Below, one piece after another: positions 30,382 to 40,610 of a DNA stretch of 64,000 bases. The DNA lies in the NCBI RefSeq assembly GCF_041435055.1, contig NZ_CP108002.1:4402001-4466000 (forward strand). The letters run 5' to 3'. The translations under genes were made by a program, and so were the position numbers. Every line of letters begins with the position of its first letter. Positions within the stretch are counted from its first letter, which is position 1. Origin of the DNA: Streptomyces sp. NBC_00341. Lineage in GTDB: Bacteria > Actinomycetota > Actinomycetes > Streptomycetales > Streptomycetaceae. Below the pieces are notes generated by a model. The model did not search any database, was not told the DNA's origin, and was given only the letters and a program-made list of their open reading frames with translations.

Positions 30382-31508
30382 AGCCGCTCCACCTCGCCCG
30401 CGGAGACCGCGTACCGCGTCCCCGCGAGCACCCCGGGGACGTCGTCGTCCACCGCGGCCGTCACCAGCACCTGCTCGCCCGGCGCCACCAGCTCGGCAAG
30501 GCGCTCACGCCTCCGCGCGTCCAGCTCGGCGAAGACGTCGTCCAGGACCAGCACGGGCTCGTTGCCCTCGCTGCGCAGCAGATCGTACGAGGCCAGCCGC
30601 AGGGCCAGCGCGTACGACCAGGACTCCCCGTGGCTCGCGTACCCCTTGGCCGGCATCCCGCGCAGACCGAGCACCAGGTCGTCGCGGTGCGGGCCGACCA
30701 GCGTCACGCCCCGCTCGATCTCCTGCTTGCGCACCTCGGCCAGGGCTGCGATCAGCTGCTCGTACAGCTCCTCGCGGGTACGGGCGGGACCCACGTCCGC
30801 GCCCACCGAGCTCCGGTACTCCAGCGTCACGGGGCCGCCGCCGGGCGCCACGTCCGCGTACGCCTTGTCCGTCAGCGGCTGCATCGTCGCGATCAGGTCG
30901 AGCCGCTGCGCCAGCAGCTCGGCGCCCACCTGGCCCAGGTGCTGGTCCCAGACGTCGAGCGTCGACAGGTCCATCGAACGGCCACCGTGCCTGCGCGCCA
31001 TCGCCGCCGATTTCAGGAGCGTGTTGCGCTGCTTCAGCACCCGCTCGTAGTCGGAGCGGACCCCGGCCATCCGCGGCGACCGTGCCGTGACCAGCTCGTC
31101 CAGGAACCGGCGGCGCTCGCCCGGGTCGCCCTTCACCAGCGCCAGGTCCTCCGGAGCGAACAGCACCGTCCGTACGATGCCGAGCACGTCACGGGGCCTG
31201 ACCTGCGACGATCTGTTGATCCGGGCGCGATTGGCCTTGCCCGGATTCAGTTCGAGCTCGACCAGCTGCGAACGCTCGCCCTGGGTGACGGCGGCCCTGA
31301 TGACGGCCCGCTCCGCGCCCATGCGCACCAGCGGGGCGTCCGAGGAGACCCGGTGGCTGCCGAGCGAGGCGAGATAGCCGACGGCCTCGACCAGATTGGT
31401 CTTGCCCTGGCCGTTGGCCCCCACGAACGCGGTGACGCCCGGGTCGAGAGGCACCTCGACCCGGGCGTACGAGCGGAAGTCGGCCAGCGACAGATGCGTG
31501 ACATGCAT
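30378..31508 (-). CDS. recF: DNA replication/repair protein RecF
   Basis: The 376-residue SMC-like ATPase acts in RecFOR loading of RecA at gaps. Walker A is [14 protein letters not shown] near the N-terminus, the signature-like [15 protein letters not shown] lies in the C-terminal third, and the Walker [13 protein letters not shown] follows. The start [14 protein letters not shown] at 31508 is the family's usual beginning. It follows gnd in the same direction across a 95-bp gap and overlaps dciA by 4 nt. Confidence 0.98.
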   Translation of the reverse strand: MHVTHLSLADFRSYARVEVPLDPGVTAFVGANGQGKTNLVEAVGYLASLGSHRVSSDAPLVRMGAERAVIRAAVTQGERSQLVELELNPGKANRARINRSSQVRPRDVLGIVRTVLFAPEDLALVKGDPGERRRFLDELVTARSPRMAGVRSDYERVLKQRNTLLKSAAMARRHGGRSMDLSTLDVWDQHLGQVGAELLAQRLDLIATMQPLTDKAYADVAPGGGPVTLEYRSSVGADVGPARTREELYEQLIAALAEVRKQEIERGVTLVGPHRDDLVLGLRGMPAKGYASHGESWSYALALRLASYDLLRSEGNEPVLVLDDVFAELDARRRERLAELVAPGEQVLVTAAVDDDVPGVLAGTRYAVSAGEVERL

Positions 31509-31603
31509 GGTGTACGCCGACCTTCCCGGCTTCCTGCTCCGTGCTGTTGCTCCGTGCTGTGTGGTGCGGGCGGACACCCGGTCCGGCCCGCTCCCCTTCG
31601 CTG

Positions 31604-32482
31604 CTACTTCTTGTTCTCGACCGCGTGGCCGCCGAACTGGTTGCGCAGTGCGGCGATCATCTTCATCTGCGGGGAGTCGTCCTGGCGCGAGGCGAACCTG
31701 GCGAAGAGCGACGCGGTGATCGCGGGCAGCGGGACGGCGTTGTCGATCGCGGCCTCCACCGTCCACCGGCCCTCGCCGGAGTCGGCGGCGAAACCGCGGA
31801 GCTGGTCGAGGTGCTCGTCGTCGTCCAGCGCGTTGACCGCCAGGTCGAGCAGCCAGGAACGGATGACCGTGCCCTCCTGCCAGGAGCGGAAGACCTCGCG
31901 CACGTCGGTGACGGAGTCGACCTTCTCCAGGAGCTCCCAGCCCTCGGCGTAGGCCTGCATCATGGCGTACTCGATGCCGTTGTGAACCATCTTCGCGAAG
32001 TGGCCGGCGCCGACCTTGCCCGCGTGGACGGAACCGAAGTCGCCCTCGGGCTTCAGGGCGTCGAAGACCGGCTGGACCTTCGCGACGTTCTCGGCGTCGC
32101 CGCCGTACATCAGCGCGTAGCCGTTCTCGAGGCCCCAGACACCGCCGGAGACGCCGCAGTCGACGAAGCCGATGCCCTTGATGCCGAGCTCGACCGCGTG
32201 CTTCTCGTCGTCGGTCCAGCGGGAGTTCCCGCCGTCCACCACGACGTCACCGGCCGACAGCAGCTCGGCCAGCTCGTCGATCGTGGACTGGGTCGCGGCG
32301 CCCGCCGGGACCATCACCCACACGACCCGGGGGCCCTTCAGCTTGCCCACAAGCTCTTCGAGGCTGTGGACATCGGCGACGTCCGGGTTGCGGTCGTAAC
32401 CGATGACGGTGTGGCCTGCGCGGCGGATGCGCTCGCGCATGTTGCCGCCCATCTTGCCGAGGCCGACGAGACCGATCTCCAT
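31604..32482 (-). CDS. gnd: 6-phosphogluconate dehydrogenase (decarboxylating), short type
   Basis: The 292-residue enzyme has the Rossmann motif [12 protein letters not shown], the substrate loop [12 protein letters not shown] and [11 protein letters not shown], and the catalytic Lys in [15 protein letters not shown]. This is the shorter YqeC/GndA-like class typical of actinobacteria, and it lies between dnaN and recF as in other Streptomyces. It oxidises 6-phosphogluconate to ribulose 5-phosphate and carbon dioxide in the pentose phosphate pathway. The gene has its own upstream region after the dnaN terminator. Confidence 0.96.
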   Translation of the reverse strand: MEIGLVGLGKMGGNMRERIRRAGHTVIGYDRNPDVADVHSLEELVGKLKGPRVVWVMVPAGAATQSTIDELAELLSAGDVVVDGGNSRWTDDEKHAVELGIKGIGFVDCGVSGGVWGLENGYALMYGGDAENVAKVQPVFDALKPEGDFGSVHAGKVGAGHFAKMVHNGIEYAMMQAYAEGWELLEKVDSVTDVREVFRSWQEGTVIRSWLLDLAVNALDDDEHLDQLRGFAADSGEGRWTVEAAIDNAVPLPAITASLFARFASRQDDSPQMKMIAALRNQFGGHAVENKK

Positions 32483-32549
32483 CAGAGATTCCTTAAGCGT
32501 TGTGCCGATTCGTACCCAGGACCGAGCCTACGCCCGGCCGGGGACAGGG

Positions 32550-32583
32550 CGACGGGCATGCTCGGCGCTGAGCGTGCCCGTCG
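32550..32583 (-). terminator. Hairpin between dnaN and gnd
   Basis: CGACGGGCA and TGCCCGTCG (32550-32558 and 32575-32583) form a 9-bp stem with an inner GCTC/GAGC pairing, beginning 31 bp downstream of the dnaN stop. It is probably a terminator or attenuator within the dnaN-gnd gap. Confidence 0.6.
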
Positions 32584-32613
32584 GGGCCTGCCGTGACAGG
32601 ACCGGTGACCGGA

Positions 32614-33744
32614 TCAGCCGGAGAGGCGGACCGGCATGATCAGGTACTTGTACGCGTCATCCGCCTCGGCATCCACGGCGGCGCGGCCGCTGAGCAGCGC
32701 GGGCTTGGTGGACGTCGTGAAGGAGAGCTGGGCGACGGGGGAGTCGATCGCGCTCAGGCCGTCCAGCAGGAAGGTCGGGTTGAAGGCGATCGAGATGTCG
32801 TCGCCCTCCAGGACCGCGTCGACGCGCTCCACAGCCTGTGCGTCGTCGCTGGAACCCGCCTCCAGGATCAGCACACCCTGCTCGAAGCTGAGCCGGACCG
32901 GGGTATTCCGCTCGGCCACCAGCGCGACGCGCTTGACTGCCTCGACGAACGGGGCGGTCTCGATGACCGCGACCGTGTTGAACTCGGTCGGGAAGAGCGT
33001 GCGGTACTTCGGCAGGTCGCCCTCGAGCAGCCGGGTGGTCGTCCGCCGGCCGGCGCCCTCGAAGCCGATGAGGCCCTCACCCGCGCCGGAGCCCGACAGC
33101 GCCAGCGTGACAGTGTCGCCGCTGGTGAGCGCCTTGGCGGTGTCCAGCAGCGTCTTGGCGGGGACCAGCGCGACGGCGGAGGCGTCGGCGTTCTCCGGCT
33201 TCCAGAGGAACTCGCGGACCGCGAAGCGGTAGCGGTCGGTGGAGGCCAGGGTGACGGTGTCGCCCTCGATCTCGATGCGCACACCGGTGAGGACGGGCAG
33301 CGTGTCGTCACGGCCCGCCGCGATGGCCACCTGGGCGGCGGCGGAGGCGAAGATCTCGCCGGGGACCGTCCCGGTCGCCGTCGGCATCTCGGGCAGTGCG
33401 GGGTACTCCTCCACAGGAAGGGTGTGGAGTGTGAACCGCGAGGAGCCGCAGGCCACCGTCGCCCGTACACCGTCTGTGGAAATCTCCACCGGCCGGTTGG
33501 GCAGGGCGCGGCAGATGTCGGCGAGCAGCCGGCCGGAGACCAGCACCGTGCCGTCCTCCTCGATCTCGGCATCCACCGAGACCCGGGCCGAGACCTCGTA
33601 GTCGAAGCTGGAGAAGCTGAGGGCACCGTCCTCGGCCTTCAACAGCAGCCCCGCAAGAACGGGCGCCGGCGGCCGGGCCGGGAGGCTACGGGCCACCCAG
33701 GCCACAGCCTCCGCGAGTACATCGCGCTCCACCCGGATCTTCAC
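32614..33744 (-). CDS. dnaN: DNA polymerase III beta clamp
   Basis: The 376-residue sliding clamp has three repeated domains; motifs include GRLLADICRALPNRPVEI, LPVEEYPALPEMP, LVPAKTLLDTAKAL and the C-terminal DAYKYLIMPVRLSG with the universally conserved MPxR end. The GTG at 33744 is preceded by GCAGGAGG. The first long open frame extends over 800 bp upstream into oriC, but that part is non-coding. It is transcribed away from oriC. Confidence 0.99.
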   Translation of the reverse strand: MKIRVERDVLAEAVAWVARSLPARPPAPVLAGLLLKAEDGALSFSSFDYEVSARVSVDAEIEEDGTVLVSGRLLADICRALPNRPVEISTDGVRATVACGSSRFTLHTLPVEEYPALPEMPTATGTVPGEIFASAAAQVAIAAGRDDTLPVLTGVRIEIEGDTVTLASTDRYRFAVREFLWKPENADASAVALVPAKTLLDTAKALTSGDTVTLALSGSGAGEGLIGFEGAGRRTTTRLLEGDLPKYRTLFPTEFNTVAVIETAPFVEAVKRVALVAERNTPVRLSFEQGVLILEAGSSDDAQAVERVDAVLEGDDISIAFNPTFLLDGLSAIDSPVAQLSFTTSTKPALLSGRAAVDAEADDAYKYLIMPVRLSG

Positions 33745-33969
33745 CGGAACCGCCTCCTGCTGTTGCTCGCTCGCCCTGCTGGCCTTCGTCGTCTGGTCGG
33801 GTCGCTCCACCGATGGGACGGGGAGGACGCCGGGGTCCAGTCTGACGTACGGCACCGACACTCGGTGCTGCTCGGGGTCAAGTCGCGACAAGCGGTCCGC
33901 GGAGCTCCGGCGCCGAGTTGTGCACAGGCCCCACTTCGAAGCGGATTCCGGGCTAACTAGAGGTAGTAG

Positions 33970-34500
33970 TAGTAGTAGGGCCTGTGGAAACCGTGGATAA
34001 CGTCGTTTTCGCAGGTCAGGCCCTGTTTTTTGTCCACCGAGCCTGTGGGCGGAACCGGTGGACAACCCGGGGTTTCTGTGGACACCCGAAAGTTCTGCAC
34101 AACCGGTACACAGGGCAGGGGGGTTTCTCCCCAGGTCTGTCCCCAGCTTTACCCAGCTTCCCCACAGCCCAACCGACCCTCTTGGTGTGACGCCTTTCAC
34201 TCGGGGCGGTGAGAGCGGGTGTCGTGTTGCCGAACAGTGGACAGAGGTGTGGAGAAGCCCGCAGAAGCTGGGGACAAGAAGGTCCGGCCTGTGGGCTGCC
34301 GGTGGACAACGCTGGCACGACCCTGTGGACGAAAAACTTGTCCACAGGCTGTGGATCATTGTTGACCACAAATCCCCAGGCCTCTGAGCTGGCCTGATGG
34401 AGTATCGGCTGCCGTGCCTGTGGAAGCAGTATGGACAACTTTTCAATCCCCAGGCTGTGGAGGGGAGATTGTGCCCAGATCTGTGGAGAACGGCCCCTCC
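33970..34500. other. Chromosomal replication origin oriC
   Basis: The dnaN-dnaA intergenic region (33745-34660) contains a dense array of 9-mers close to the DnaA box TTGTCCACA. At two mismatches or fewer these begin at 33983, 33992, 34030, 34057, 34077, 34236, 34248, 34301, 34324, 34338, 34350, 34362, 34430 and 34482, with weaker ones near 34419 and 34456. The copy at 34338-34346 is perfect. Most (11 of 14) are in the reverse orientation, as TGTGGACAA. The highest density is 34301-34370. There is no obvious long AT-rich unwinding element, as is usual in Streptomyces. A short (AGT)n run lies at about 33963-33977. Confidence 0.95.
34338..34346 (+). other. Consensus DnaA box in oriC
   Basis: TTGTCCACA is the only exact consensus box in the origin. 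It is followed by TGTGGATCA at 34350 and TTGACCACA at 34362, making the tightest cluster. Confidence 0.9.
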
Positions 34501-34575
34501 GCGGCAGGTATTCGAACAGCGGGGACGGGCCCGCGCCCCGGGAACCTCGTGCACAGCGGTCCCTGACCCGACTGA

Positions 34576-34618
34576 AAAGGGCGCTCCGGGACCCGATTCG
34601 GGTCCCGGAGCGCCCTTT
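34576..34618. terminator. dnaA terminator
   Basis: A perfect 19-bp inverted repeat (arms 34576-34594 and 34600-34618) with a GATTC loop lies 42 bp beyond the dnaA stop on the minus strand. It isolates oriC from dnaA transcription. Confidence 0.9.
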
Positions 34619-34660
34619 CGGTGCTCGATGAAGCGTGGCTGTAAGACGGGTGGTGGCCCG

Positions 34661-36472
34661 TCAGCCGTTCTTGATGCGGTTGGTGAGCTCGGTGACCTGG
34701 TTGTAGATGGAGCGCCGCTCCGCCATCAGCGCGCGGATCTTGCGGTCGGCGTGCATCACGGTCGTGTGGTCGCGGCCGCCGAACTGGGCGCCGATCTTGG
34801 GCAGCGAGAGGTCCGTCAGCTCACGGCACAGGTACATCGCGATCTGGCGCGCCGTCACGAGCACGCGGCTGCGCGAGGATCCGCAGAGATCCTCCACCGT
34901 CAGCCCGAAGTAGTCGGCGGTCGCCGCCATGATGGCCGGCGCCGTGATCTCCGGGGCGGCGTCCTCACCGCCCGGGATCAGGTCCTTCAGCACGATCTCG
35001 GTCAGCCCGAGGTCCACCGGCTGGCGGTTGAGACTGGCGAAGGCCGTGACCCGGATGAGCGCGCCCTCCAGCTCCCGGATGTTGCGGGAGATACGGGAGG
35101 CGATGAACTCCAGCACCTCCGGCGGAGCGTTGAGCTGCTCCTGCACCGCCTTCTTACGGAGGATCGCGATGCGCGTCTCCAGCTCCGGCGGCTGCACATC
35201 GGTGGTGAGACCCCACTCGAAACGATTCCGCAGCCGGTCCTCCAGAGTCACCAGCTGCTTGGGCGGCCGGTCGGAGGACAGCACGATCTGCTTGTTGGCG
35301 TTGTGGAGCGTATTGAAGGTGTGGAAGAACTCCTCCTGCGTCGACTCCTTGCTCGCCAGGAACTGGATGTCGTCGACCAGCAGGATGTCGACATCGCGGT
35401 ACCGCTTGCGGAAGGTGTCGCCCTTGCCGTCCCGGATCGAGTTGATGAACTCGTTGGTGAACTCCTCCGAGCTCACGTACCGCACCCGGGTTCCCGGGTA
35501 GAGGCTGCGGGCGTAGTGCCCGATGGCGTGCAGCAGGTGGGTCTTGCCGAGCCCCGACTCCCCGTAGATGAAGAGCGGGTTGTACGCCTTGGCGGGCGCC
35601 TCGGCGACGGCGACGGCCGCGGCGTGCGCGAAGCGGTTCGAGGCTCCGATGACGAAGGTGTCGAAGAGGTACTTCGGGTTCAGCCGGGCGTGCGGCTCAC
35701 CGGGTCCGGGCGCGGGTGCGGGCTGTGCGCCCATCGGTCCGGGGACGCCGCCGGGCCGGCCCGTTCCGCCGCCCTGCCGGTGCTGGGGCTCCTGCATGTC
35801 GCGGCGCTCGGACCGCTGGGACTCGTAGCCCTGGTGCTCGGGGGGCTGCTGGCGGTAGTCGTGCTGGGGCTGCTGCTGGGGGCGGCCGCCGCCGTACGGC
35901 TCGCGCCAGTGCTCGCCGGAGGTGTCGCGGTCCTGGTATCCGCCGAGCCGGGGCTGCTGCCAGGAGAGGTCCTCCTGGGTGCGGGGCCAGGCGCCGGGCT
36001 CGGGGCGCTGCTGCTGGTAGTCGGGGTACGCGGGACGGGCGGTCGGCATGCCGTCGTCCGAGGGGCGGTGCCCGTAGCCGTCGTAGGCGTCGTTGTGCTG
36101 CCGCTCGTCGTGCTGCGGTCCCTGATAGCGGTGCTGCTGCTGGGACTGGTGCTGCTGCGACTGGTGCATCGGGGGCGCCGGCGGGTTCGGCGGCTCGCCC
36201 GCGGAGTCGTCGACCGTGATCGCGATCCGGATCGGGCGGCCGCACTCGCGGGTCAGCGTCTCGCTGATGAGCGGAGCGAGCCGGCCCTCCAGTACGCGCT
36301 TGCCCCATTCATTGGGGACGGCGAGCAGCGCGGTGTCGGCAACCAGGGCGAGCGGCTGGCAGCGCTCGATCCACTGTTTGTCCTTCGGCTCGATGCCCTG
36401 CTGGCCCTCCCCGAGGAGTTGCTCCAGCACTCGTGGCCACACTGCGGCAAGATCGGCAGGTACGTCAGCCAC
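34661..36472 (-). CDS. dnaA: Chromosomal replication initiator DnaA
   Basis: The protein has 603 residues. Domain I (about 1-90) is followed by an unusually long, Gln/His/Pro/Arg-rich domain II (about 100-260), characteristic of Streptomyces. The AAA+ domain has Walker [14 protein letters not shown], Walker [12 protein letters not shown] and the sensor region [10 protein letters not shown]. Domain IV has the signature [15 protein letters not shown] for DnaA-box binding. The GTG at 36472 matches the conserved [20 protein letters not shown] opening; longer starts in the frame lie in the promoter region. Two DnaA-box-like sites upstream suggest autoregulation. Confidence 0.99.
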   Translation of the reverse strand: MADVPADLAAVWPRVLEQLLGEGQQGIEPKDKQWIERCQPLALVADTALLAVPNEWGKRVLEGRLAPLISETLTRECGRPIRIAITVDDSAGEPPNPPAPPMHQSQQHQSQQQHRYQGPQHDERQHNDAYDGYGHRPSDDGMPTARPAYPDYQQQRPEPGAWPRTQEDLSWQQPRLGGYQDRDTSGEHWREPYGGGRPQQQPQHDYRQQPPEHQGYESQRSERRDMQEPQHRQGGGTGRPGGVPGPMGAQPAPAPGPGEPHARLNPKYLFDTFVIGASNRFAHAAAVAVAEAPAKAYNPLFIYGESGLGKTHLLHAIGHYARSLYPGTRVRYVSSEEFTNEFINSIRDGKGDTFRKRYRDVDILLVDDIQFLASKESTQEEFFHTFNTLHNANKQIVLSSDRPPKQLVTLEDRLRNRFEWGLTTDVQPPELETRIAILRKKAVQEQLNAPPEVLEFIASRISRNIRELEGALIRVTAFASLNRQPVDLGLTEIVLKDLIPGGEDAAPEITAPAIMAATADYFGLTVEDLCGSSRSRVLVTARQIAMYLCRELTDLSLPKIGAQFGGRDHTTVMHADRKIRALMAERRSIYNQVTELTNRIKNG

Positions 36473-36851
36473 AAGGCACGCTCTCTCGCTGGTCCCACGA
36501 ATGTGTGTTTCTCGGGACGTATGGGTCGGGATGGGTGAGGACCGGCAGGCGGGAAGAAAAAGAACCGGGGTTCGGCCACGGTAGGCGGGCCGACCCATGC
36601 GGTTCAAGTCGTTGTCCACAGGCTGTGCACAATGGGAGGTCCGACAGGGTCGGTTTGACCGGATGGCGTAGCCGCGCGTACCGTGACCAGGTCGAGTTGT
36701 CGATGGCTGCTGCCGCCTGCCTCCGATGGGCAAAGATCACGATCTGTGATTGTGAAGCGGTGCACTAGGGCGTTTACGCGAGTCTCTCGTGGGCGCACGG
36801 TGACAGCCAGGCGATGTCCCGCCAACACACGATCATTTCTGGAGCCCCCGA
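36473..36851. promoter_or_regulatory. Divergent dnaA/rpmH promoter region with DnaA boxes
   Basis: This 379-bp divergent region holds no gene. TTGTCCACA (36612-36620, exact) and TGTGCACAA (36624-36632, one mismatch to the reverse consensus) form a closely spaced inverted pair about 140 bp before the dnaA start. That position fits DnaA autorepression. ATCAC-GATCT-GTGAT at about 36736-36750 is a small dyad nearer rpmH. Confidence 0.75.
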
Positions 36852-36989
36852 GTGAGCAAGCGCACCTTCCAGCCGAACAACCGTCGTCGCGCGAAGACCC
36901 ACGGTTTCCGCCTGCGTATGCGGACCCGTGCCGGCCGCGCGATTCTCGCGTCCCGCCGTGGCAAGGGCCGCGCCAGCCTGTCCGCCTGA
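36852..36989 (+). CDS. rpmH: 50S ribosomal protein L34
   Basis: The 45-residue, extremely basic protein begins [18 protein letters not shown] after a GTG start and contains the invariant [11 protein letters not shown] segment. It is the conserved first gene of the plus-strand rpmH-rnpA-yidD-yidC-jag-rsmG series. GGAGCC lies about 6 nt before the GTG at 36852. The rnpA start follows the stop by 21 bp. Confidence 0.98.
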   Translation: MSKRTFQPNNRRRAKTHGFRLRMRTRAGRAILASRRGKGRASLSA

Positions 36990-37010
36990 TCGCGTACAGG
37001 TCGTCATGAC

Positions 37011-37382
37011 GTGCTGCCTACCGAGAATCGGCTGAGGCGGCGCGAGGACTTCGCGACCGCGGTACGACGAGGACGCAGGGCCGGCCGCCCGCTACTCGTC
37101 GTCCATCTACGTAGCGGTGCAACGGACCCGCACGTGACTGGGGAGACTGCTCCCCCGCCGCGTGCGGGTTTCGTTGTCAGCAAAGCCGTGGGTGGCGCGG
37201 TCGTCCGCACAGCGGTGAAGCGAAGGCTTCGCCATCTGGTCCGAGAGCGACTGGCCCTGCTGCCCCCCGGTAGCCTGGTTGTCGTACGAGCGTTGCCCGG
37301 TGCGGGCGACGCCGACCATGAACAGCTGGCCCGAGACCTGGATGCCGCCCTTCAGCGGCTACTGGGAGGGGGCGCGCGATGA
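37011..37382 (+). CDS. rnpA: Ribonuclease P protein component
   Basis: This 123-residue basic protein assists the RNase P RNA in 5' processing of pre-tRNAs. It begins [20 protein letters not shown] and contains the RNR-like signature around [17 protein letters not shown]. It starts with GTG 21 bp after rpmH and overlaps yidD by ATGA. Length and order are standard. Confidence 0.97.
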   Translation: MLPTENRLRRREDFATAVRRGRRAGRPLLVVHLRSGATDPHVTGETAPPPRAGFVVSKAVGGAVVRTAVKRRLRHLVRERLALLPPGSLVVVRALPGAGDADHEQLARDLDAALQRLLGGGAR

Positions 37383-37738
37383 AGTACCCGCTGCTGGCTC
37401 TCATCAAGCTGTACCAGTGGACGATCAGCCCACTTCTCGGGCCTGTCTGCCGTTACTACCCGTCGTGTTCCCACTATGGATATACGGCGATCGACCGGCA
37501 CGGAGCGATCAAGGGAACGGCGCTGACAGCCTGGCGCATCCTGCGATGCAATCCGTGGTCACCCGGCGGCGTGGATTACGTACCACCACGCAAACGTCCG
37601 CGTTGGCACGAACTGCTGCGAGATCTCTTCCGCGGCGGTAAGGGCGGGGACTCCGCCGCTGATGTGCCTCCCGGGGGATCGGCCACCGATCTTCCGAGCT
37701 CGGCCGCAGAGACTTCGCCCAAAGCTCAAGGAGCCTGA
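37379..37738 (+). CDS. yidD: Membrane protein insertion efficiency factor YidD
   Basis: The 119-residue protein has the family core [19 protein letters not shown] followed by [15 protein letters not shown]. The three conserved cysteines are visible. It is thought to help YidC-dependent insertion. The C-terminal 45 residues are a variable Pro/Ser/Ala tail. It overlaps rnpA by 4 nt and precedes yidC by 3 nt. Confidence 0.96.
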   Translation: MKYPLLALIKLYQWTISPLLGPVCRYYPSCSHYGYTAIDRHGAIKGTALTAWRILRCNPWSPGGVDYVPPRKRPRWHELLRDLFRGGKGGDSAADVPPGGSATDLPSSAAETSPKAQGA

Positions 37739-37741
37739 TTA

Positions 37742-39007
37742 GTGGACACGATTGCCAGTCTGTTCAGCTTCATCACATGGCCTGTTTCCTGGGTCATCGT
37801 CCAGTTCCACAAGTTGTACGGGGCGATCTTCGGCCCCGACACGGGATGGGCCTGGGGTCTGTCCATCGTGTCCCTCGTGGTCCTGATCCGTATCTGTCTC
37901 GTTCCGCTGTTCGTCAAGCAGATCAAGTCGACGCGGAACATGCAGGTGCTCCAGCCGAAGATGAAGGCGATCCAGGAGCGCTACAAGAGCGACAAGCAGC
38001 GTCAGTCCGAAGAGATGATGAAGCTGTACAAGGAGACGGGTACCAACCCGTTGTCCTCGTGCCTTCCCATCCTGGCGCAGTCGCCGTTCTTCTTCGCCCT
38101 GTACCACGTGCTCTCGGCCATCGCGTCGAACAAGAAGATCGGTGTGATCGACCAGTCGCTGCTGGACAGCGCGCGTCAGGCACACATCTTCGGCGCTCCG
38201 CTGGCCGCCAAGTTCATGGACAGCGCGGACAAGGTCCAGGCGCTCGGCGCCTCGCTGGTGGATGTCCGGGTCGTCACCGCGGTCATGATCGTGATGATGT
38301 CGGCCTCGCAGTTCTTCACCCAGCGCCAGCTGATGACGAAGAACGTGGACCTGACGGTCAAGACGCCGTACATGCAGCAGCAGAAGATGCTGATGTACAT
38401 CTTCCCGCTGATCTTCGCCGTCATGGGTATCAACTTCCCCGTCGGTGTCCTCGTCTACTGGCTGACCACCAACGTCTGGACCATGGGTCAGCAGATGTAC
38501 GTGATCAACCAGAACCCGACGCCGGGCAGCAAGGCGCAGGACCAGTACCTGGGACGTCTGCTGAAGAGCGTCACCACGCACGGTGAGGTACGCGGCAGGA
38601 CCAAGCGCAATACGGTCAAGCGGATCGTGTCCAAGGGCCCGGACCGCAATGACATCGAGCGGAAGTTCATCACCGGACTCGCCAAGCTCAATCTCGCCGC
38701 CCAGGAGGACGGCACGGTGGTGAAGAGCGAGACCGCCGCGGCCGACGCCGAGGCCGGAGCCGCGCAGCGACGCCAGCAGCCCAAGCGCCAGACCAAGGCG
38801 AAGCGTCACACCGCTGCGGGCCAGCAGGGCGGGGCGAAGGACGCCGACTCCAACGAGTCGGGGACCGCGACCTCCCTGCAGAAGAAGGCACCGCAGGACG
38901 ACAAGCCCAAGCCGGCGGGCGGCAAGCCCGCATCCGGCTCCTCACGCCAAGCCAAGTCCGGACAGCGCAAGGGCCCGCAGCGGCCCAAGCACCCGTCCAA
39001 GAAGTAA
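37742..39007 (+). CDS. yidC: Membrane protein insertase YidC/Oxa1
   Basis: The 421-residue insertase has hydrophobic segments near residues 3-22, 30-50, 105-125, 165-190 and 220-245. It carries the family motifs [20 protein letters not shown] and [15 protein letters not shown]. It lacks the large periplasmic P1 domain, as Gram-positive YidC proteins do. The cytosolic C-terminus (about 140 residues) is strongly basic and Gln/Lys-rich, suited to ribosome contact. GTG 37742 follows AAGGAG inside yidD's end. Confidence 0.97.
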   Translation: MDTIASLFSFITWPVSWVIVQFHKLYGAIFGPDTGWAWGLSIVSLVVLIRICLVPLFVKQIKSTRNMQVLQPKMKAIQERYKSDKQRQSEEMMKLYKETGTNPLSSCLPILAQSPFFFALYHVLSAIASNKKIGVIDQSLLDSARQAHIFGAPLAAKFMDSADKVQALGASLVDVRVVTAVMIVMMSASQFFTQRQLMTKNVDLTVKTPYMQQQKMLMYIFPLIFAVMGINFPVGVLVYWLTTNVWTMGQQMYVINQNPTPGSKAQDQYLGRLLKSVTTHGEVRGRTKRNTVKRIVSKGPDRNDIERKFITGLAKLNLAAQEDGTVVKSETAAADAEAGAAQRRQQPKRQTKAKRHTAAGQQGGAKDADSNESGTATSLQKKAPQDDKPKPAGGKPASGSSRQAKSGQRKGPQRPKHPSKK

Positions 39008-39021
39008 GAAGGAGTCCATCC

Positions 39022-39531
39022 GTGACGGAAGGCACCACCTCCACGGCCGCTGAGGGCAGCGACACCTTGACCCGCCTCGAGCAGGAAGGGGAGATCGCAG
39101 CGGACTACCTTGAGGGCCTGCTCGACATCGCCGACCTCGACGGCGACATCGACATGGACGTCGAGGCCGATCGGGCCGCGGTCTCGATCATCAGTGAGTC
39201 GGCACGTGAACTGCAGAAGCTCGTGGGCCGCGACGGTGAGGTGCTGGAGGCGCTCCAGGAGCTGACGCGGCTGGCCGTGCACCGGGAGACCGGTGACCGG
39301 AGCCGTCTGATGCTCGACATCGGGGGTTTCCGGGCGCAGAAGCGTACGGAGCTGGCCGAGCTGGGTGCCAAGGCCGCGGACGAGGTCAAGAGCTCCGGTG
39401 AGCCGGTGAAGCTGGATCCGATGACGCCGTTCGAGCGCAAGGTCGTGCACGACGCGGTCGCGGCCGCCGGTCTGCGCAGCGAATCGGAGGGCGAGGAGCC
39501 GCAGCGCTTCGTCGTCGTCCTGCCGGCCTGA
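39022..39531 (+). CDS. jag: Jag/SpoIIIJ-associated RNA-binding protein (KH and R3H domains)
   Basis: The 169-residue protein has an acidic N-terminus, a KH-II domain (about residues 55-105, with the [18 protein letters not shown] loop) and a C-terminal R3H domain ([21 protein letters not shown]). It should bind RNA in association with the YidC/ribosome system. It follows yidC by 14 bp with AAGAAGGAG before GTG 39022 and is followed by a terminator, so it ends the yidD-yidC-jag transcript. Confidence 0.95.
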   Translation: MTEGTTSTAAEGSDTLTRLEQEGEIAADYLEGLLDIADLDGDIDMDVEADRAAVSIISESARELQKLVGRDGEVLEALQELTRLAVHRETGDRSRLMLDIGGFRAQKRTELAELGAKAADEVKSSGEPVKLDPMTPFERKVVHDAVAAAGLRSESEGEEPQRFVVVLPA

Positions 39532-39546
39532 CCGGCTCTTTACCTG

Positions 39547-39576
39547 TCGGCCCCGTCTGTTCGCAGGCGGGGCCGA
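39547..39576 (+). terminator. Terminator after jag
   Basis: A 13-bp stem with one G-T pair (39547-39559 and 39564-39576) around a TTCG tetraloop, followed by TCTTT, 15 bp past the jag stop. Confidence 0.85.
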
Positions 39577-39638
39577 TCTTTGTCAGCCTGATAGTCAGCC
39601 ACCATGGTGCGGTAATGCGGTATGGAAGGACGGTTCCC

Positions 39639-40355
39639 GTGACGGAGGAAGTAGAGCTTCCCCAGGCGCCCGACGAGGCCCGGGAGGTGTTCGGTGAGTG
39701 CTTCCCCGAGGCCGTCCGGTACGCGGAACTGCTGGCCGACGCGGGGGTCAAGCGCGGGCTGATCGGTCCGCGCGAGGTGCCGCGGCTGTGGGAGCGGCAC
39801 CTGCTGAACTGCGCGGTGCTCTCCGAGGTCGTCCCCGATGGCGTCACGGTCTGCGATGTGGGCTCGGGTGCGGGGCTTCCGGGCATTCCGCTGGCGCTCG
39901 TGCGGCCGGATCTGAAGATCACCCTGCTGGAGCCGTTGCTGCGGCGGACGAACTTCCTCCAGGAGGTCGTCGAGCTCCTGGGGCTCGATCATGTGACGGT
40001 CGTCCGCGGCCGGGCCGAGGAGGTCCTGGGGACGCTTCAGCCGGTCCACGTGGTGACGGCTCGGGCGGTGGCTCCGCTGGACCGCTTGGCGGGCTGGGGA
40101 GTGCCGCTGCTTCGCCCGTACGGCGAGATGCTGGCGCTCAAGGGCGATACCGCCGAGGAGGAGATCAACGGCGCGCGGGCGGCCCTGAGCAAGCTCGGTG
40201 TGCTGGAGACCGAGGTGCTGCAGGTGGGCGAGGGCATCGTTGATCCGATGTCCACCGTGGTGCGCGTGGTGGTGGGTGAGAGCCCCGGTGGTGTGAGGTT
40301 CGCCGCAAAGAGGGCCAAGGCCGCGAGGGTCAGCCGGACGCGCCGTCGTCGCTGA
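39639..40355 (+). CDS. rsmG: 16S rRNA (guanine-N7)-methyltransferase RsmG
   Basis: The 238-residue SAM-dependent methyltransferase modifies a guanosine in the 530 loop of 16S rRNA. The SAM motif is [17 protein letters not shown]; later motifs include [15 protein letters not shown] and [15 protein letters not shown] 39639 is preceded by GAAGGA at 8 nt and is preferred to the earlier in-frame ATG at 39615. It lies between jag and parA as in other actinobacteria. Loss of rsmG is known to give low-level streptomycin resistance; the gene here looks intact. Confidence 0.97.
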   Translation: MTEEVELPQAPDEAREVFGECFPEAVRYAELLADAGVKRGLIGPREVPRLWERHLLNCAVLSEVVPDGVTVCDVGSGAGLPGIPLALVRPDLKITLLEPLLRRTNFLQEVVELLGLDHVTVVRGRAEEVLGTLQPVHVVTARAVAPLDRLAGWGVPLLRPYGEMLALKGDTAEEEINGARAALSKLGVLETEVLQVGEGIVDPMSTVVRVVVGESPGGVRFAAKRAKAARVSRTRRRR

Positions 40356-40455
40356 TCCATCCGATCACGCTGCGCGCATGACCGTTACGCACCGTTTGTA
40401 GGTGTATCGGAGATGCCTCGCACGGGGAGGTGTACGTACCCCGCGCGGAGTGTCG

Positions 40456-40482
40456 TGCCCCTGTAGCTACGCTGCAGGGGCA
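40456..40482. promoter_or_regulatory. Inverted repeat immediately before the parA-proximal parS
   Basis: TGCCCCTG and CAGGGGCA (40456-40463 and 40475-40482) are perfect 8-bp arms 100 bp after the rsmG stop and 3 bp before a parS site. It may be the rsmG terminator or an operator of the parAB promoter. Confidence 0.5.
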
Positions 40483-40485
40483 TCG

Positions 40486-40501
40486 TGTTTCACGTGAAAC
40501 G
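40486..40501. other. parS site 1
   Basis: The core GTTTCACGTGAAAC (40487-40500) is a perfect 14-bp palindrome, the ParB-binding site of Streptomyces. It lies in the parAB leader. Confidence 0.97.
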
Positions 40502-40583
40502 TCGCTCTCTGCTGCATGGAATTATCAGCCGCGGTCGTGCGGCTGCCACGCCTCGCCATCGCAGGCCCGTTAGGGCTACGGAG

Positions 40584-40610
40584 TTGTCCACAGAAGTGGA
40601 TTCGTCCACA
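40584..40610 (+). promoter_or_regulatory. Two DnaA boxes in the parAB leader
   Basis: TTGTCCACA (40584-40592, exact) and TCGTCCACA (40602-40610, matching the relaxed Streptomyces box) are direct repeats 18 bp apart, 37-63 bp before the chosen parA start. They support a regulatory rather than coding role for 40502-40646. Confidence 0.7.
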
